64,000 nt of DNA, taken from the NCBI GenBank assembly GCA_964370645.1, contig CAYJJS010000003.1, positions 27,187 to 91,186 on the forward strand, given 5' to 3'. The notes beneath the pieces were generated by a model. That model saw only the letters and a program-made list of their open reading frames with translations, made no database searches and was not told where the DNA came from. Origin of the DNA: CAMQRS01 sp964370645. Lineage in GTDB: Bacteria; Bacillota_I; Bacilli_A; Erysipelotrichales; Erysipelotrichaceae. A program made the position numbers and the translations under genes. Position 1 is the first letter of the stretch; each line of letters begins with the position of its first letter. Positions 34,690-44,495 of the stretch are shown piece by piece.

Positions 34690-37600
34690 CTACTTCGCAT
34701 TCTTAATCGCGTAAAACGCTTCAATCTGTGCTTGTTCTTTATCCAATCCTTTTTCTTCCATCTTTGCAATAAGAGCAAGCATAGTTTCATAATCGTGTGG
34801 ATATACTTTCTTAAACATTTTGATAGACGTATCAAAATGTTCTAAGATTTCCTTCCCTTTTTCACTTCCTGTTTTTTCAACATGTTCTTGGATCAATGAT
34901 TTCACATTTTCAATATCTGCTTTTTCTTCTACTGGTAATAAAGACACCATATCTTTGTTCACTCTTTGGTACAAATCACTATGTTCATCAAGTACATAAG
35001 CAATTCCTCCAGACATTCCAGCAGCAAAGTTTTTTCCTGTACTACCTAACACAACAACCATACCACCTGTCATATATTCACAACCATGATCTCCAACACC
35101 TTCAATGACTGCAATTGCTCCAGAATTACGAACTGCAAAACGCTCTCCTGCGACTCCACTAGCAAATAGTTTTCCACTTGTTGCTCCATATAATGCAACA
35201 TTTCCAATTACGATATTCTTATCTCTATCAAAGGTTGCTTCTTTTGCTGGATAAACAATTACTTCTCCACCAGATAATCCTTTCGCAATATAATCATTAC
35301 AATCACCAATAAGTTCCATCAATAAACCTTTTGGGGTGAACGCCGCAAAACTTTGACCTCCACTTCCTTTACATACTATATGATACATTCCATCCTCAAG
35401 TGTGTTCCCATAACGTTTTGTAATTTCACTACCAAAAATAGTACCAGTACTACGATCTGTATTGATTACATCCAATTCCATTTTTGCACATTGTTTTGCA
35501 TCTAATGCATCCTTCAAAGTTGGCAAAATCGCTTTCAAATCTAGTGTACTTTCTAATTCGAAATCATATTCATCTTGTTGTTTAAAGTATACATTGCTCT
35601 CTTTCACTAATGGGTTATTCAATAACCCTGATAGATTCAACATACTAGCACGCACATTTTTTAAATCACTGCGTTGTTTTAATAAGTCACTACGACCCAC
35701 TAACTGTTCAATACTAGCAATCCCTAGTTTAGCCATATGTTCACGTAAAGACTGCGCCATATACAACATAAAGTTTTCTACATATTCTGCTTTTCCAATA
35801 AATCGCTCACGTAACTTTGGATTTTGTGTAGCAATACCCATTGGACAAGTATCTAAATTACATACTCGCATCATTACACACCCTAAAGCTACTAAAGGCC
35901 CTGTAGCGAACGAAAAACGTTCTGCTCCTAACATTGCTGCAATTGCAATTTCACGCCCACTCATTAGCTTAGAATCACTTTCTAATTGAATGCGCGTGCG
36001 CAATCCATTTAAAATTAATGTTTGATGCGTTTCTGCAACCCCTAATTCCCAAGGCAAACCAGCATGGTGAATCGATGCGGTTGGTGCAGAACCAGTACCT
36101 CCATCATATCCACTAATTGTAATATGATTTGCTCCTGCTTTTGCTACCCCAGCTGCAATCGTACCTACTCCAGCTTCACTCACCAACTTCACAGAAATAC
36201 CAGCATCACGATTTGCATTTTTCAAATCATAAATCAATTGTGCTAAATCTTCAATTGAATAAATATCATGATGTGGCGGTGGAGAAATCAAACCTACTCC
36301 TGGCGTAGAATAACGTGTTTTTGCTACCCAAGGATATACCTTAGTACCCGGAAGGTGTCCACCTTCTCCTGGCTTGGCACCTTGCGCCACTTTAATTTGA
36401 ATTTCTTTTGCACTTACTAAATATTTACTAGTCACTCCAAAACGAGCAGAAGCAACTTGCTTCACTGCACTATTTCGATTCAACCCATCTTCACCAATGA
36501 TGTGACGAGATTCTTCTTCTCCTCCTTCACCAGTATTACTTTTTGCTTGTAAGTTGTTCATTGCGATTGCTAATGTTTCATGAGCTTCTTTTGATAATGA
36601 ACCATAACTCATTGGACCACTACTAAATCGCTTTACAATGTCTTTCGCACTCTCTACCTCTTCAATTGGAATTCCCCCATCACTTGGATAGTCAAACTCT
36701 AATACGTTTCTTAAGTGGAATAGCTGATCATTTTCATACAATCGTTCTTCATACTCTTTAAACAATTCATAATTTGATGTTTGCACCGCTTGTTGTAATA
36801 AGTGAATCGTTGCTGGATTGTATAAATGTTCTTCTTTTCCTCCACGCATTTTTAAATTACCACCACTTGATAAACCATCATACATATCTAAGCCTAATGG
36901 ATCAAACGCACTTTGGTGATTGGCTTCTACATCCTCTTGAATTTCTTGTAAAGTAATCCCTTGTACACGACTTGATGTACCACTAAAATATGCTTCAATC
37001 ACAGCATCACTAATTCCTACACACTCAAAAATTTGACTACCTTGATAACTTTGAATCGTAGAAATACCCATCTTAGACGCAATCTTAATAATTCCATCTA
37101 AAATTGCTTTATTGTAGTCTTCTACTGCTGCATAATAATCTTTTTCAAGTAATCCATTTTGTTGTAAACTACGAATAGACTCTTGTGCCAAATATGGATT
37201 AATCGCACTCGCCCCATACCCTAACAAAGTTGCAAAATGATGCACATCACGTGGCTCTGCACTTTCTAGTACAATAGATATAGCTGAACGTTTCTTTGTT
37301 TTTACTAAGTATTTAGACAATCCAGAAACAGCCAATAATGAAGGTATTGCAACATGGTATTCATCTACACCACGATCACTTAACACTATAATATTAGCCC
37401 CGTTACGATATGCTTTATCCACATCCATAAATACTTTATCTAATGCTTCTTTTAAACTTGTATTTTTATAATACAAAATAGATATTGTTGCAACTTTTAA
37501 TCCTGGTTTTTTCATTGTTTTCATCTTTAACACATCGGTTTGTGTCAAAATTGGGTTTTTAATCTTTAATACACGAGCATTATTTGCATTCTCTTCTAAT

Positions 37601-39243
37601 AAGTTTCCTTTTGCTCCCAAGTACACATGTGTATCCGTAACAATCTTTTCACGGATTGCATCGATTGGAGGGTTGGTAACTTGTGCAAACATTTGTTTAA
37701 AATAGTTAAACAAAGGCTGTCTTTGTGTACTCAACACTGCTAATGGAGTATCATTTCCCATCGCTCCATGGGGTTCATTCCCACTTATTGCCATAGACAA
37801 AATAGATTCATGTACTTCCTCATATTTATATCCGAAAGCCTTTTGTAAGGTCGTAATTTCTTGTGGTGTATAAGCAGGAGTATTTTGATTAGGAATTTTC
37901 AAATTTGCTAATGTAACTAAATTTGCATCGATCCATTCACCATAAGGTTTACTATTAGCATACGATTCTTTTAAAGTATCATCATCGATCATTTCCCCTT
38001 TAACCATATCTACTAATAACATTTTTCCTGGACGCAATCGCTCTTTACATGCAATATTTTCTTCTGCTTCATCCACAACCCCTACTTCACTAGACAAAAT
38101 CATACGACCATCTTTTGTGATATAGTAACGACTTGGACGAAGTCCATTACGATCTAGTACTGCTCCCATCACATCTCCATCAGAAAATAAAATAGCTGCA
38201 GGTCCATCCCATGGTTCCAACATCGTCGCATAATATTGATAAAAATCTCTTTTGCTACGAGACATACTCTCATCATTCGCCCATGGTTCAGGAATGGTTG
38301 CCATTACAGCTAAAGGTAATGGCATTCCATTCATAACCATAAACTCTAACGCATTATCTAGTCGCGCACTATCGGATCCGCTTGGATCAATAATCGGCAT
38401 TACTTTAGGCATATCTTCTTTCAAATACTTACTAGATACACTTTCTTCTCTAGCCATCATCAAATCTGCGTTCCCTTTAATCGTGTTGATTTCACCATTG
38501 TGTAAAATTATTCGATTTGGGTGTGCACGCATCCAACTAGGCATAGTATTAGTAGAGAAACGACTATGCACCAACCCCATTGCTGAGGTGTAATCTTCAT
38601 CGTGTAAATCTTCATAAAAAGAACGAAGTTCTTTTACTAAAAACATACCTTTATATACAATTGTACGACTCGATAAACTACAAACATATGTTTGTTTTTG
38701 ACCTTGTTCAAAAACACGGCGCAAAACAAATAATTTGCGATCAAAAGCAACACCTTGTTTCACACGTGCTGGACGTTTAATGAACGCTTGATAAATAGAA
38801 GGCATACAAGATAAAGCCGTTTCTCCCAAGATCGCTTCTTGTGTAGGTACTTTACGCCATCCTAAAAACGGCAAACCTTCCTTTTCACAAATTACTTCAA
38901 ATAAACGCATTGCTTGTTTTCTAGCTTGCTCAGCTTGTGGAAAGAAAAACATTCCTACTCCATAGTCACGTTCTTTTCCTATATGAATATTTAAATCTTT
39001 ACATGCTTTTGAAAAAAATGTATGAGAAATTTGAAGTAAGATACCTACCCCATCCCCTGTTTTTCCTGCTGCATCTTTTCCAGCTCTATGTTCCAGATTT
39101 TCCACGATGTGTAATGCATCACAAACCGTTTTATGTGTTTTCCTACCATAAATATCTACAACCGCACCAATCCCACAATTATCGTGCTCATATTGTGAAT
39201 CATACAATCCAATTAACCCTTTTGTATCAACAAATTTCTCCAT
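34690..39243 (-). CDS. gltB: Glutamate synthase large (alpha) subunit
   Basis: A 1517-residue enzyme forming two glutamates from glutamine and 2-oxoglutarate. The start at 39243 (MEKFVDTKGL) is set by GGAGG. C23 in EHDNCGIG becomes the N-terminal nucleophile after removal of a 22-residue propeptide. Then come the glutaminase domain (about 23-420), the central domain, the FMN-binding synthase domain (about 830-1210, with GAKPGEGGHLPG and SGYDGGTGSAP), a 3Fe-4S loop VCNLDTCPMGIA, and the C-terminal beta-helix (GVGDHGCEYMTGG). Full length, no defects seen. Confidence 0.98.
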   Translation of the reverse strand: MEKFVDTKGLIGLYDSQYEHDNCGIGAVVDIYGRKTHKTVCDALHIVENLEHRAGKDAAGKTGDGVGILLQISHTFFSKACKDLNIHIGKERDYGVGMFFFPQAEQARKQAMRLFEVICEKEGLPFLGWRKVPTQEAILGETALSCMPSIYQAFIKRPARVKQGVAFDRKLFVLRRVFEQGQKQTYVCSLSSRTIVYKGMFLVKELRSFYEDLHDEDYTSAMGLVHSRFSTNTMPSWMRAHPNRIILHNGEINTIKGNADLMMAREESVSSKYLKEDMPKVMPIIDPSGSDSARLDNALEFMVMNGMPLPLAVMATIPEPWANDESMSRSKRDFYQYYATMLEPWDGPAAILFSDGDVMGAVLDRNGLRPSRYYITKDGRMILSSEVGVVDEAEENIACKERLRPGKMLLVDMVKGEMIDDDTLKESYANSKPYGEWIDANLVTLANLKIPNQNTPAYTPQEITTLQKAFGYKYEEVHESILSMAISGNEPHGAMGNDTPLAVLSTQRQPLFNYFKQMFAQVTNPPIDAIREKIVTDTHVYLGAKGNLLEENANNARVLKIKNPILTQTDVLKMKTMKKPGLKVATISILYYKNTSLKEALDKVFMDVDKAYRNGANIIVLSDRGVDEYHVAIPSLLAVSGLSKYLVKTKKRSAISIVLESAEPRDVHHFATLLGYGASAINPYLAQESIRSLQQNGLLEKDYYAAVEDYNKAILDGIIKIASKMGISTIQSYQGSQIFECVGISDAVIEAYFSGTSSRVQGITLQEIQEDVEANHQSAFDPLGLDMYDGLSSGGNLKMRGGKEEHLYNPATIHLLQQAVQTSNYELFKEYEERLYENDQLFHLRNVLEFDYPSDGGIPIEEVESAKDIVKRFSSGPMSYGSLSKEAHETLAIAMNNLQAKSNTGEGGEEESRHIIGEDGLNRNSAVKQVASARFGVTSKYLVSAKEIQIKVAQGAKPGEGGHLPGTKVYPWVAKTRYSTPGVGLISPPPHHDIYSIEDLAQLIYDLKNANRDAGISVKLVSEAGVGTIAAGVAKAGANHITISGYDGGTGSAPTASIHHAGLPWELGVAETHQTLILNGLRTRIQLESDSKLMSGREIAIAAMLGAERFSFATGPLVALGCVMMRVCNLDTCPMGIATQNPKLRERFIGKAEYVENFMLYMAQSLREHMAKLGIASIEQLVGRSDLLKQRSDLKNVRASMLNLSGLLNNPLVKESNVYFKQQDEYDFELESTLDLKAILPTLKDALDAKQCAKMELDVINTDRSTGTIFGSEITKRYGNTLEDGMYHIVCKGSGGQSFAAFTPKGLLMELIGDCNDYIAKGLSGGEVIVYPAKEATFDRDKNIVIGNVALYGATSGKLFASGVAGERFAVRNSGAIAVIEGVGDHGCEYMTGGMVVVLGSTGKNFAAGMSGGIAYVLDEHSDLYQRVNKDMVSLLPVEEKADIENVKSLIQEHVEKTGSEKGKEILEHFDTSIKMFKKVYPHDYETMLALIAKMEEKGLDKEQAQIEAFYAIKNAK

Positions 39244-39307
39244 TAGTACCTCCAATTCCAACAAAATAAAAAAACTCTTATATGCACATAAAAAAAACGT
39301 TACACAC

Positions 39308-39325
39308 AAGAACCCCGTTGTTCTT
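39308..39325 (-). promoter_or_regulatory. Hairpin in the gltB leader
   Basis: AAGAAC / GTTCTT stem with a 6-base loop near the 5' end of the predicted gltB transcript. A run of 8 T begins about 10 bases after it, too far for a standard terminator. Confidence 0.35.
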
Positions 39326-39344
39326 AATCATATTGATTTCATTT

Positions 39345-39373
39345 ACTATACAATAAAAACGAAAATACTTCAA
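39345..39373 (-). promoter_or_regulatory. Promoter of gltBD
   Basis: Minus strand TTGAAG, 17 bases, TATAGT, giving a leader of about 95 bases before the gltB start. Confidence 0.65.
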
Positions 39374-39433
39374 TACGTTTATGAAATTTTTTACAATTTC
39401 ATGAGAATTTTCTTACATTATTTTTCATTCGCA

Positions 39434-39466
39434 CAAAAAAACAACTCTAAGAGTTGTCTTTTTTAC
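39434..39466 (-). terminator. Terminator of the XRE regulator gene
   Basis: ACAACTCT / AGAGTTGT arms with a central A and 7 T after it on the minus strand. The TAG stop of the regulator is inside the hairpin. Confidence 0.85.
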
Positions 39467-39932
39467 AAATCAGCGTATACCATAAACGATATTTATATTT
39501 TTGCATTTTTTTAAACAATGGCGTACAAAGTAACAACCCACAAAGTAAACATCCCGCTATTACACCAAACACCATCCCCTGTGCAAACAAGTTAGATATT
39601 TGCATAAAATACATGTATACATCTACACTTAGTGCTACTAACCCGAAAATAAACACCATACACATGCGCCTTCTGGCTCTTTGCTCTTGTTGGTGTGTTA
39701 GTTGAAATACTTCCTGCGATATATTTCCACTTGATTGCAATATATCATTCATACTAACTTCATAATACTCACATAAAACAAGCAACACATCTATATCTGG
39801 AAATGTTCTACCGGTCTCCCATCTTGATACACTGCGTGAATTAACACCTAAATCATAAGCTAATTGTTCTTGCGTAACACCCTTTCTTTTACGTAATTGT
39901 TTTATGGTTTGTCCAAATTTTACTAAATCCAT
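39447..39932 (-). CDS. XRE-family regulator with C-terminal membrane segments
   Basis: A 161-residue protein. Residues 6-60 are a lambda/Cro helix-turn-helix (TIKQLRKRKGVTQEQLAYDL, then GVNSRSVSRWETGRTFPDID). A short helical linker leads to two membrane segments (about 92-112 and 118-137) and a basic tail. Such membrane-tethered XRE proteins probably sense envelope or small-molecule signals; the target is unknown. It lies 70 bases downstream of the DUF1349 gene and may be read from the same operon. Confidence 0.85.
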   Translation of the reverse strand: MDLVKFGQTIKQLRKRKGVTQEQLAYDLGVNSRSVSRWETGRTFPDIDVLLVLCEYYEVSMNDILQSSGNISQEVFQLTHQQEQRARRRMCMVFIFGLVALSVDVYMYFMQISNLFAQGMVFGVIAGCLLCGLLLCTPLFKKMQKYKYRLWYTLICKKDNS

Positions 39933-40002
39933 ACTTCCACCTCCACATCTACCTTATAAAAACGATTGTAATTTGTACAGGACACAAAGTGAGAATGGTG
40001 AT

Positions 40003-40602
40003 TTAGACATCTGGTTGTTGTCCATCATGCGCTGGCCAAAGACACTTTGTATATGCAAAATCAGTGAAAATTGCTTGAAAACTTGAGTCTTCTGGACTAC
40101 ATGCATACACACCAAATTGTACACTTTCTTTCGCCTCAAACATATGAAAAATACGCATTTGATGAAATTTCACCCCATCATACGAACAAGCTAAACAAAA
40201 ATCTTGTTCACGACGACTCAAGCGATACCATATCGACTTTATACTTGCATCAATTTCGCTAGTCGCCCAATCACTAAACCCGTGATTACTCACTACACTT
40301 CCCAAATGTTGAAAAGTGTTATTTTCATACTCAATTGAGCCCTTCATCCAGTTTTCAGAATCCAAATACATGACAACACCACATTGATCAAAGCGATGTT
40401 TACTATCAAATTCACATTTACAAGTAAAAGAAAAATACTTCTCATTACTCTTCATTTGAAAAAGAGGTGCATTATCATTTTGAAAATGATAATACGTTCT
40501 TTGCCACAAGTCTGTATGTGCTTGTGTAACAATGCGTACACTACCATCTTTAACGCTTACTTCTTTCGCTTTTCGAGTCCATTTAAAATTTGATAAATCC
40601 AT
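40003..40602 (-). CDS. DUF1349 concanavalin-like protein
   Basis: A 199-residue beta-sandwich protein of the DUF1349 group: start MDLSNFKWTRKAKEVSVKDG, then TDLWQRTYYHFQNDNAPLFQ, GVVMYLDSENWMKGSIEYEN, WYRLSRREQDFCLACSYDG and VQFGVYACSP. No signal peptide, so cytoplasmic. The fold equals the C-terminal domain of GH43 xylosidases and may bind a sugar, but no catalytic residues are evident. GGAGGC lies 12 bases before the ATG and inside the end of the DUF368 gene, so the two are coupled. Confidence 0.88.
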   Translation of the reverse strand: MDLSNFKWTRKAKEVSVKDGSVRIVTQAHTDLWQRTYYHFQNDNAPLFQMKSNEKYFSFTCKCEFDSKHRFDQCGVVMYLDSENWMKGSIEYENNTFQHLGSVVSNHGFSDWATSEIDASIKSIWYRLSRREQDFCLACSYDGVKFHQMRIFHMFEAKESVQFGVYACSPEDSSFQAIFTDFAYTKCLWPAHDGQQPDV

Positions 40603-40609
40603 ATTTTTA

Positions 40610-41419
40610 CTATGCCTCCATTTTCCCCATTGATAAAGCAATCATACAACCGATGACACCACATAATGCACTAAACACAATTTCTAATACCCCACTATAC
40701 GTTATAGGTATAATAAACAAAGTTGTTGAAATGGTAATCCCAACAACTGCATGCATCACATATGTATGGTATTTTTTCAAAATATACATAAACAACTTTG
40801 CAAAAAGCACAACTGTCAATACTGTTGCAGGTAAAGTCGTAACATAAACATTCAAGTCTAAACTTGAGAAACTATGTAGCATGCTTTCATATAGTCCTAA
40901 GGAGATTAATATGGAAGAAGTCGATAAGCCAGGAATCACCGTCCCTAACCCCCAAATGATTCCCGTTAAAATATTTGTAATCGTGCTTTGTTGTAAATGT
41001 ATTGTTGAAATAATATTCATATAGCCAAGTATAGCAGCCATACCAAGAGCACCTAAAATCATGCTTACATAACTTCCTTTATGCCTTACTACACTTCCCG
41101 CTTCCTTAAACATTTGTGGAATGGTTCCAACAATCAGCCCAATAAATAACCATAAAGTCACATTTGTATTTTTGGCAAAAGCAAATTGCAAAAAGAATGC
41201 AATGGCAATAAACCCTATTACTGCACCAATGCCTACTGGAATTAATAAACCTAAATTCCTTCTTAAATTTTGTTTAGGATTTGCTATTACTTCCATAATT
41301 GGTGTATACACATTGAAAACAATCGCAAGCACACCTCCCGATACGCCTGGCAAAATTCCTCCAGCACCAATAAAAGCACCAACCATAAAATTCTTTACAT
41401 GTAAACCTTGCTTTCTCAT
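40610..41419 (-). CDS. DUF368 membrane protein (PopT-type undecaprenyl-phosphate transporter)
   Basis: A 269-residue polytopic membrane protein with about eight segments. DUF368 hallmarks are GAFIGAGGILPGVSGGVLA near the N-terminus and the repeated IIWGLGTVIPGLSTSS in the second half, which gives an inverted two-fold repeat. Members (PopT) have been implicated in returning undecaprenyl phosphate across the membrane for wall synthesis; this assignment rests on family knowledge. First gene of the DUF368-DUF1349 unit; GGTGG site. Confidence 0.88.
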   Translation of the reverse strand: MRKQGLHVKNFMVGAFIGAGGILPGVSGGVLAIVFNVYTPIMEVIANPKQNLRRNLGLLIPVGIGAVIGFIAIAFFLQFAFAKNTNVTLWLFIGLIVGTIPQMFKEAGSVVRHKGSYVSMILGALGMAAILGYMNIISTIHLQQSTITNILTGIIWGLGTVIPGLSTSSILISLGLYESMLHSFSSLDLNVYVTTLPATVLTVVLFAKLFMYILKKYHTYVMHAVVGITISTTLFIIPITYSGVLEIVFSALCGVIGCMIALSMGKMEA

Positions 41420-41458
41420 AAATTTCCACCTTTTACTTCATGTACACTTATCATAGCA

Positions 41459-41493
41459 TAAAAAAACTCTAAAAGTACGAGCTTTTAGAGTTC
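41459..41493 (-). terminator. Terminator of lipoprotein gene 41502
   Basis: AACTCTAAAAG / CTTTTAGAGTT, 11-bp perfect stem, followed by 7 T on the minus strand. Confidence 0.88.
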
Positions 41494-41501
41494 ATTTTAT
41501 A

Positions 41502-41897
41502 TTATTCTTCGTTTAATTTTTTGAATGTTTCGCTATCTTCTTTTGTGAACGTAATTCCCATTCCATTTAAATCAAGTGAGATATTGTCTCCATCTTCTTC
41601 ATAGCTGATTACATCTCCATCCATTTCCATTTCCATTTTCTCTGCATCAATTTTGATATCTTCAAATGTTCCCTCTATAGTAATTAAAGTCGCAGTGTTG
41701 TTATCAAATTCAAAATACATTGAATCTTCTTGACCACTTAATTTAATCATAGAGTAATCTAAAGAACTTCCATCCATTTCAATTGCTGTAATCGTATATT
41801 TTCCTTCTAATCCTGAATCTTTTGCGGCAGGACTTCCACAAGCAACAAGTGTAAGCATAAGTACAACACTTGCCATTAATGATAAAATCTTTTTCAT
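41502..41897 (-). CDS. Small lipocalin-like lipoprotein
   Basis: A 131-residue lipoprotein; lipobox LTLVACG makes C20 the anchor. The mature part is beta-rich and strongly acidic: GLEGKYTITAIEMDGSSLDY, EFDNNTATLITIEG, MEMEMDGDVISYEEDGDNIS, ending FTKEDSETFKKLNEE. The layout parallels the lipoprotein at 32736. Function unknown. Good GGGAG site and own terminator: a single gene. Confidence 0.8.
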   Translation of the reverse strand: MKKILSLMASVVLMLTLVACGSPAAKDSGLEGKYTITAIEMDGSSLDYSMIKLSGQEDSMYFEFDNNTATLITIEGTFEDIKIDAEKMEMEMDGDVISYEEDGDNISLDLNGMGITFTKEDSETFKKLNEE

Positions 41898-42037
41898 AAT
41901 GTTCTCCCTTTTGGTATGTATTACATACTAAAATATTTTACCAACTATTTAAACTACTGTAAAGTCAAACAAGTGCAATATACATAAAATACATAATAAT
42001 ATTCATAAATGACATACCATAAACCATTCAGCAAATA

Positions 42038-42063
42038 AAAAGAAGTAGAACGACTACTTCTTA
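42038..42063 (-). terminator. Terminator of nadE
   Basis: AAGAAGTAG / CTACTTCTT perfect stem, loop of 5, followed by a T-rich tail on the minus strand. The nadE stop codon is in the stem. Confidence 0.85.
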
Positions 42064-42846
42064 ATCTTCGATTGTTTTTAATTTAGGATCATAATGTGCC
42101 ATTGGCAGTAATTTATGCATATTGATTTTACGTAAATAATCAATGCGTTGCTTAATCTTTTCATCTTCGCAAATCCCTTCACGAATGTATGCATCTAACG
42201 CTTCATACGTAAACCCTAAATTTTCTTCATCACTTTTACCACACAGTCCATCAATAGGCGTCTTTTCTACTAAATCAAGAGGTACGCCTAAATAAGTACC
42301 AATTGCTTTCACCTCACTCACAGTTAAGTGCATTAATAAAGAAAAGTCTCCTGCTCCATCTCCAAATTTTGTAGCATATCCAACCCAGTCTTCTGAAAGG
42401 TTGCAGGTATTTACTACCCTAGCTCCTAAAGTTCCAGCAACACCATACAAAATACTCATACGTACTCTTGCAGGTGTATTAAACGTAGTGACACTACTCA
42501 GTGCATCATATCCAAACGCCTCTACACCACCACTTACTCCTTGCATCAGTGCATCTACACTATCTTTAATATTAATTGTTGTATATTCAATCCCTAAATG
42601 GTTTGCAATTTTTTGACTACAATCAATGTCAAATTGTTCCCCTTGTGGCATCAATACCCCAAACACTCTCTCTTTTCCCAATGCTTTTACAAGCAATGAA
42701 GCAGCTATCGAACTATCTTTTCCACCAGATAAACCAATCACCGCTTTTGTATGTTCTCCCGCTTGTTCAAAATACGCCTGGATCCAAGTAATTAAATCAC
42801 TTGTTATACGTTCCACTTGAAATACTTCACTCTTTACATTTTGCAT
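42061..42846 (-). CDS. nadE: NH3-dependent NAD synthetase
   Basis: A 261-residue enzyme making NAD from deamido-NAD, ATP and ammonia. The P-loop SGGKDS is at residues 40-45; further on are TFNTPARVRMSILYGVAG, NLSEDWVGYATKFGDGAGDF and EKTPIDGLCGKSDEENLGF. No glutaminase domain, so it uses free ammonia. Last gene of a possible arsR-permease-GNAT-nadE run, with 42 bases before it; it may also have its own promoter. Confidence 0.97.
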   Translation of the reverse strand: MQNVKSEVFQVERITSDLITWIQAYFEQAGEHTKAVIGLSGGKDSSIAASLLVKALGKERVFGVLMPQGEQFDIDCSQKIANHLGIEYTTINIKDSVDALMQGVSGGVEAFGYDALSSVTTFNTPARVRMSILYGVAGTLGARVVNTCNLSEDWVGYATKFGDGAGDFSLLMHLTVSEVKAIGTYLGVPLDLVEKTPIDGLCGKSDEENLGFTYEALDAYIREGICEDEKIKQRIDYLRKINMHKLLPMAHYDPKLKTIED

Positions 42847-42888
42847 ACATTTTCCCTCACCTTCACTTACAACAAATATACTATATCA

Positions 42889-43386
42889 TTAAAATACTTT
42901 ATCGTATGCATTTTTTTCACTATTGTCGAAACTTACCACACCACAATACTCAAACTGCAGACGTTTCAATACACTTCTCATCTTCGTATTCGCTGCGTCC
43001 GTATCGATACGCATATACGAAATTCCTTTTTGCCTACTCATCTGCTCAATAAGCTGAAACACTTGTTCACTGCGTCCTTTTTTTCTCTGCTTTGCATCCA
43101 AAGCCAATCGATGCACAACCACATATGGAAGTTCGAAGTGCCAAGAACCTTCAATTTTTTCATAAGCAGTCTCTTTTGCATAATCTACACAGACATAGCC
43201 AACTACATCTTCCCCATCCTTTATCACATAGCCGATTTCTTTTTGTATATCTAGTTGAATACATTCTATATCAGGGTAGCCATTTTGCCATTGATCGATT
43301 CCTTGTTGCTGCAAAAAACGCTTTGCTTCATCTATAATTTCCATAATCCTTACAACCTGTATAGCTTTTGCTTTGACTAATTTCAT
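42889..43386 (-). CDS. GNAT-family N-acetyltransferase
   Basis: A 165-residue acetyltransferase. Start MKLVKAKAIQVV by GGAGG four bases before. The central strands GYVIKDGEDVVGYVCVDY and VVVHRLALDAKQRKKGRSEQ give the acetyl-CoA pyrophosphate loop (Q/RKKGRSE replaces the usual R/QxxGxG/A, a weak version), and the C-terminal LKRLQFEYCGVV is typical. Substrate unknown. It follows the metal permease by 11 bases. Confidence 0.85.
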   Translation of the reverse strand: MKLVKAKAIQVVRIMEIIDEAKRFLQQQGIDQWQNGYPDIECIQLDIQKEIGYVIKDGEDVVGYVCVDYAKETAYEKIEGSWHFELPYVVVHRLALDAKQRKKGRSEQVFQLIEQMSRQKGISYMRIDTDAANTKMRSVLKRLQFEYCGVVSFDNSEKNAYDKVF

Positions 43387-43397
43387 ACAACCTCCAA

Positions 43398-44495
43398 TTA
43401 ATGACACCCACACTCTGATGTTTTTTTCTTAAACACATACTTAACAAGTATACAACGCAATAATAAAATTGCAAATACAATTGCGACTATATACATGTAT
43501 ACAGGCATATCATGCTCATGTGTATCTGATAAAATGGAATTTATACCCTGATAATTTGTCAACTCGATAAGATAGTCTAACAATAAACCAAACAAGATAG
43601 AACAAATTGCAACACTTCCTAAATATACAAGTAACACTTTCTTTCCAAGTGTCTTAACTAACATCGCCAAAGATGCAATGTTTGTAACAGGCCCTGCAAA
43701 CAAGAACACAAAGGCTGCACCCGGTGTAATTCCTTTCATCATCAAAGACAATGCGATTGGAATTGACGCAGTTGAACAAATATACATTGGTATTCCAATA
43801 ATCAGCATAAGTATCATACTCAAGAAAGGATTTGTAATACTAGATAGTATTTGTTCAGGCAGCAATGTACTAATTAGCGCTGCAACAAATAATCCTATTA
43901 GAAAATGAATAGTAATATCCTCTAAAAATTCACCAAAAGCATAAGTGAATACTTGTATGATTTTTTTTAATATACTATTTTTTTTTGGTGAATCACATGG
44001 CATATTACCACAACCACAAGTCGTTTCTTTCTTACTTTCACAACAAGAGCTATGACAATCACCTTGTGCAGTATCCGTGTATAATGTTTTCGCATTTTTA
44101 CATAAAACATTTGTAACAATCCCTCCAAATATTCCAGATAAGAATGCAGCAATCGCACGATAGAAAGCAAATAAAGGTCCCATCAATCCATATGTTGCAA
44201 TAATACTATCAACACCAGTTTGTGGAGTAGAAGTCAAAAAACTAATTACAGCACCTTTAGAAGCACCACTCTTTTCTAAAAACAAGGCAGTAGGTACAAC
44301 CCCACAAGAACATAGCGGCAGGGGTACACCTACCACAGAAGCCTTAACAACACTGCCCGTCGTATTATTACCTACGTGTTTTAATATCATCTCTTTATTT
44401 ACAAACACATGTAAAATACCTGTAAAAATTAATCCAATCACTAAATAGAAAGACATGTCTACAAACAAATCCCATAAATTATTCAAAAATATCAT
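43398..44495 (-). CDS. SO_0444/DUF318-type metal efflux permease
   Basis: A 365-residue permease with about eight membrane segments in two related halves. The start at 44495 follows AGGAG. The first half has GVPLPLCSCGVVPTALFL with the conserved CxC; the middle cytoplasmic loop is Cys-rich (CHSSCCESKKETTCGCGNMPC region, seven or more Cys), a likely metal-binding stretch. The second half has GIPMYICSTASIPIALSLM. The group is linked to copper, zinc or arsenic-type efflux. Overlap of 17 bases with arsR supports metal-controlled expression. Confidence 0.88.
   Translation of the reverse strand: MIFLNNLWDLFVDMSFYLVIGLIFTGILHVFVNKEMILKHVGNNTTGSVVKASVVGVPLPLCSCGVVPTALFLEKSGASKGAVISFLTSTPQTGVDSIIATYGLMGPLFAFYRAIAAFLSGIFGGIVTNVLCKNAKTLYTDTAQGDCHSSCCESKKETTCGCGNMPCDSPKKNSILKKIIQVFTYAFGEFLEDITIHFLIGLFVAALISTLLPEQILSSITNPFLSMILMLIIGIPMYICSTASIPIALSLMMKGITPGAAFVFLFAGPVTNIASLAMLVKTLGKKVLLVYLGSVAICSILFGLLLDYLIELTNYQGINSILSDTHEHDMPVYMYIVAIVFAILLLRCILVKYVFKKKTSECGCH

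Noticed and set aside
35462..35989. 175-codon open frame on the plus strand
   Set aside because: It lies wholly antisense to the conserved gltB coding sequence, has no ribosome site and its translation looks like no protein family.
39244..39309. Longer N-terminus for GltB
   Set aside because: GGAGG sits just before the ATG at 39243, and the propeptide of GltB should be short with Cys near residue 23.
39301..39330. Attenuator or riboswitch in the gltB leader
   Set aside because: The hairpin is only six pairs and the T run is about ten bases away; no known riboswitch core is visible.
42876..42900. Second ArsR operator near nadE (TACTATATCA)
   Set aside because: Only one half-site is present, with no inverted partner at the right distance.
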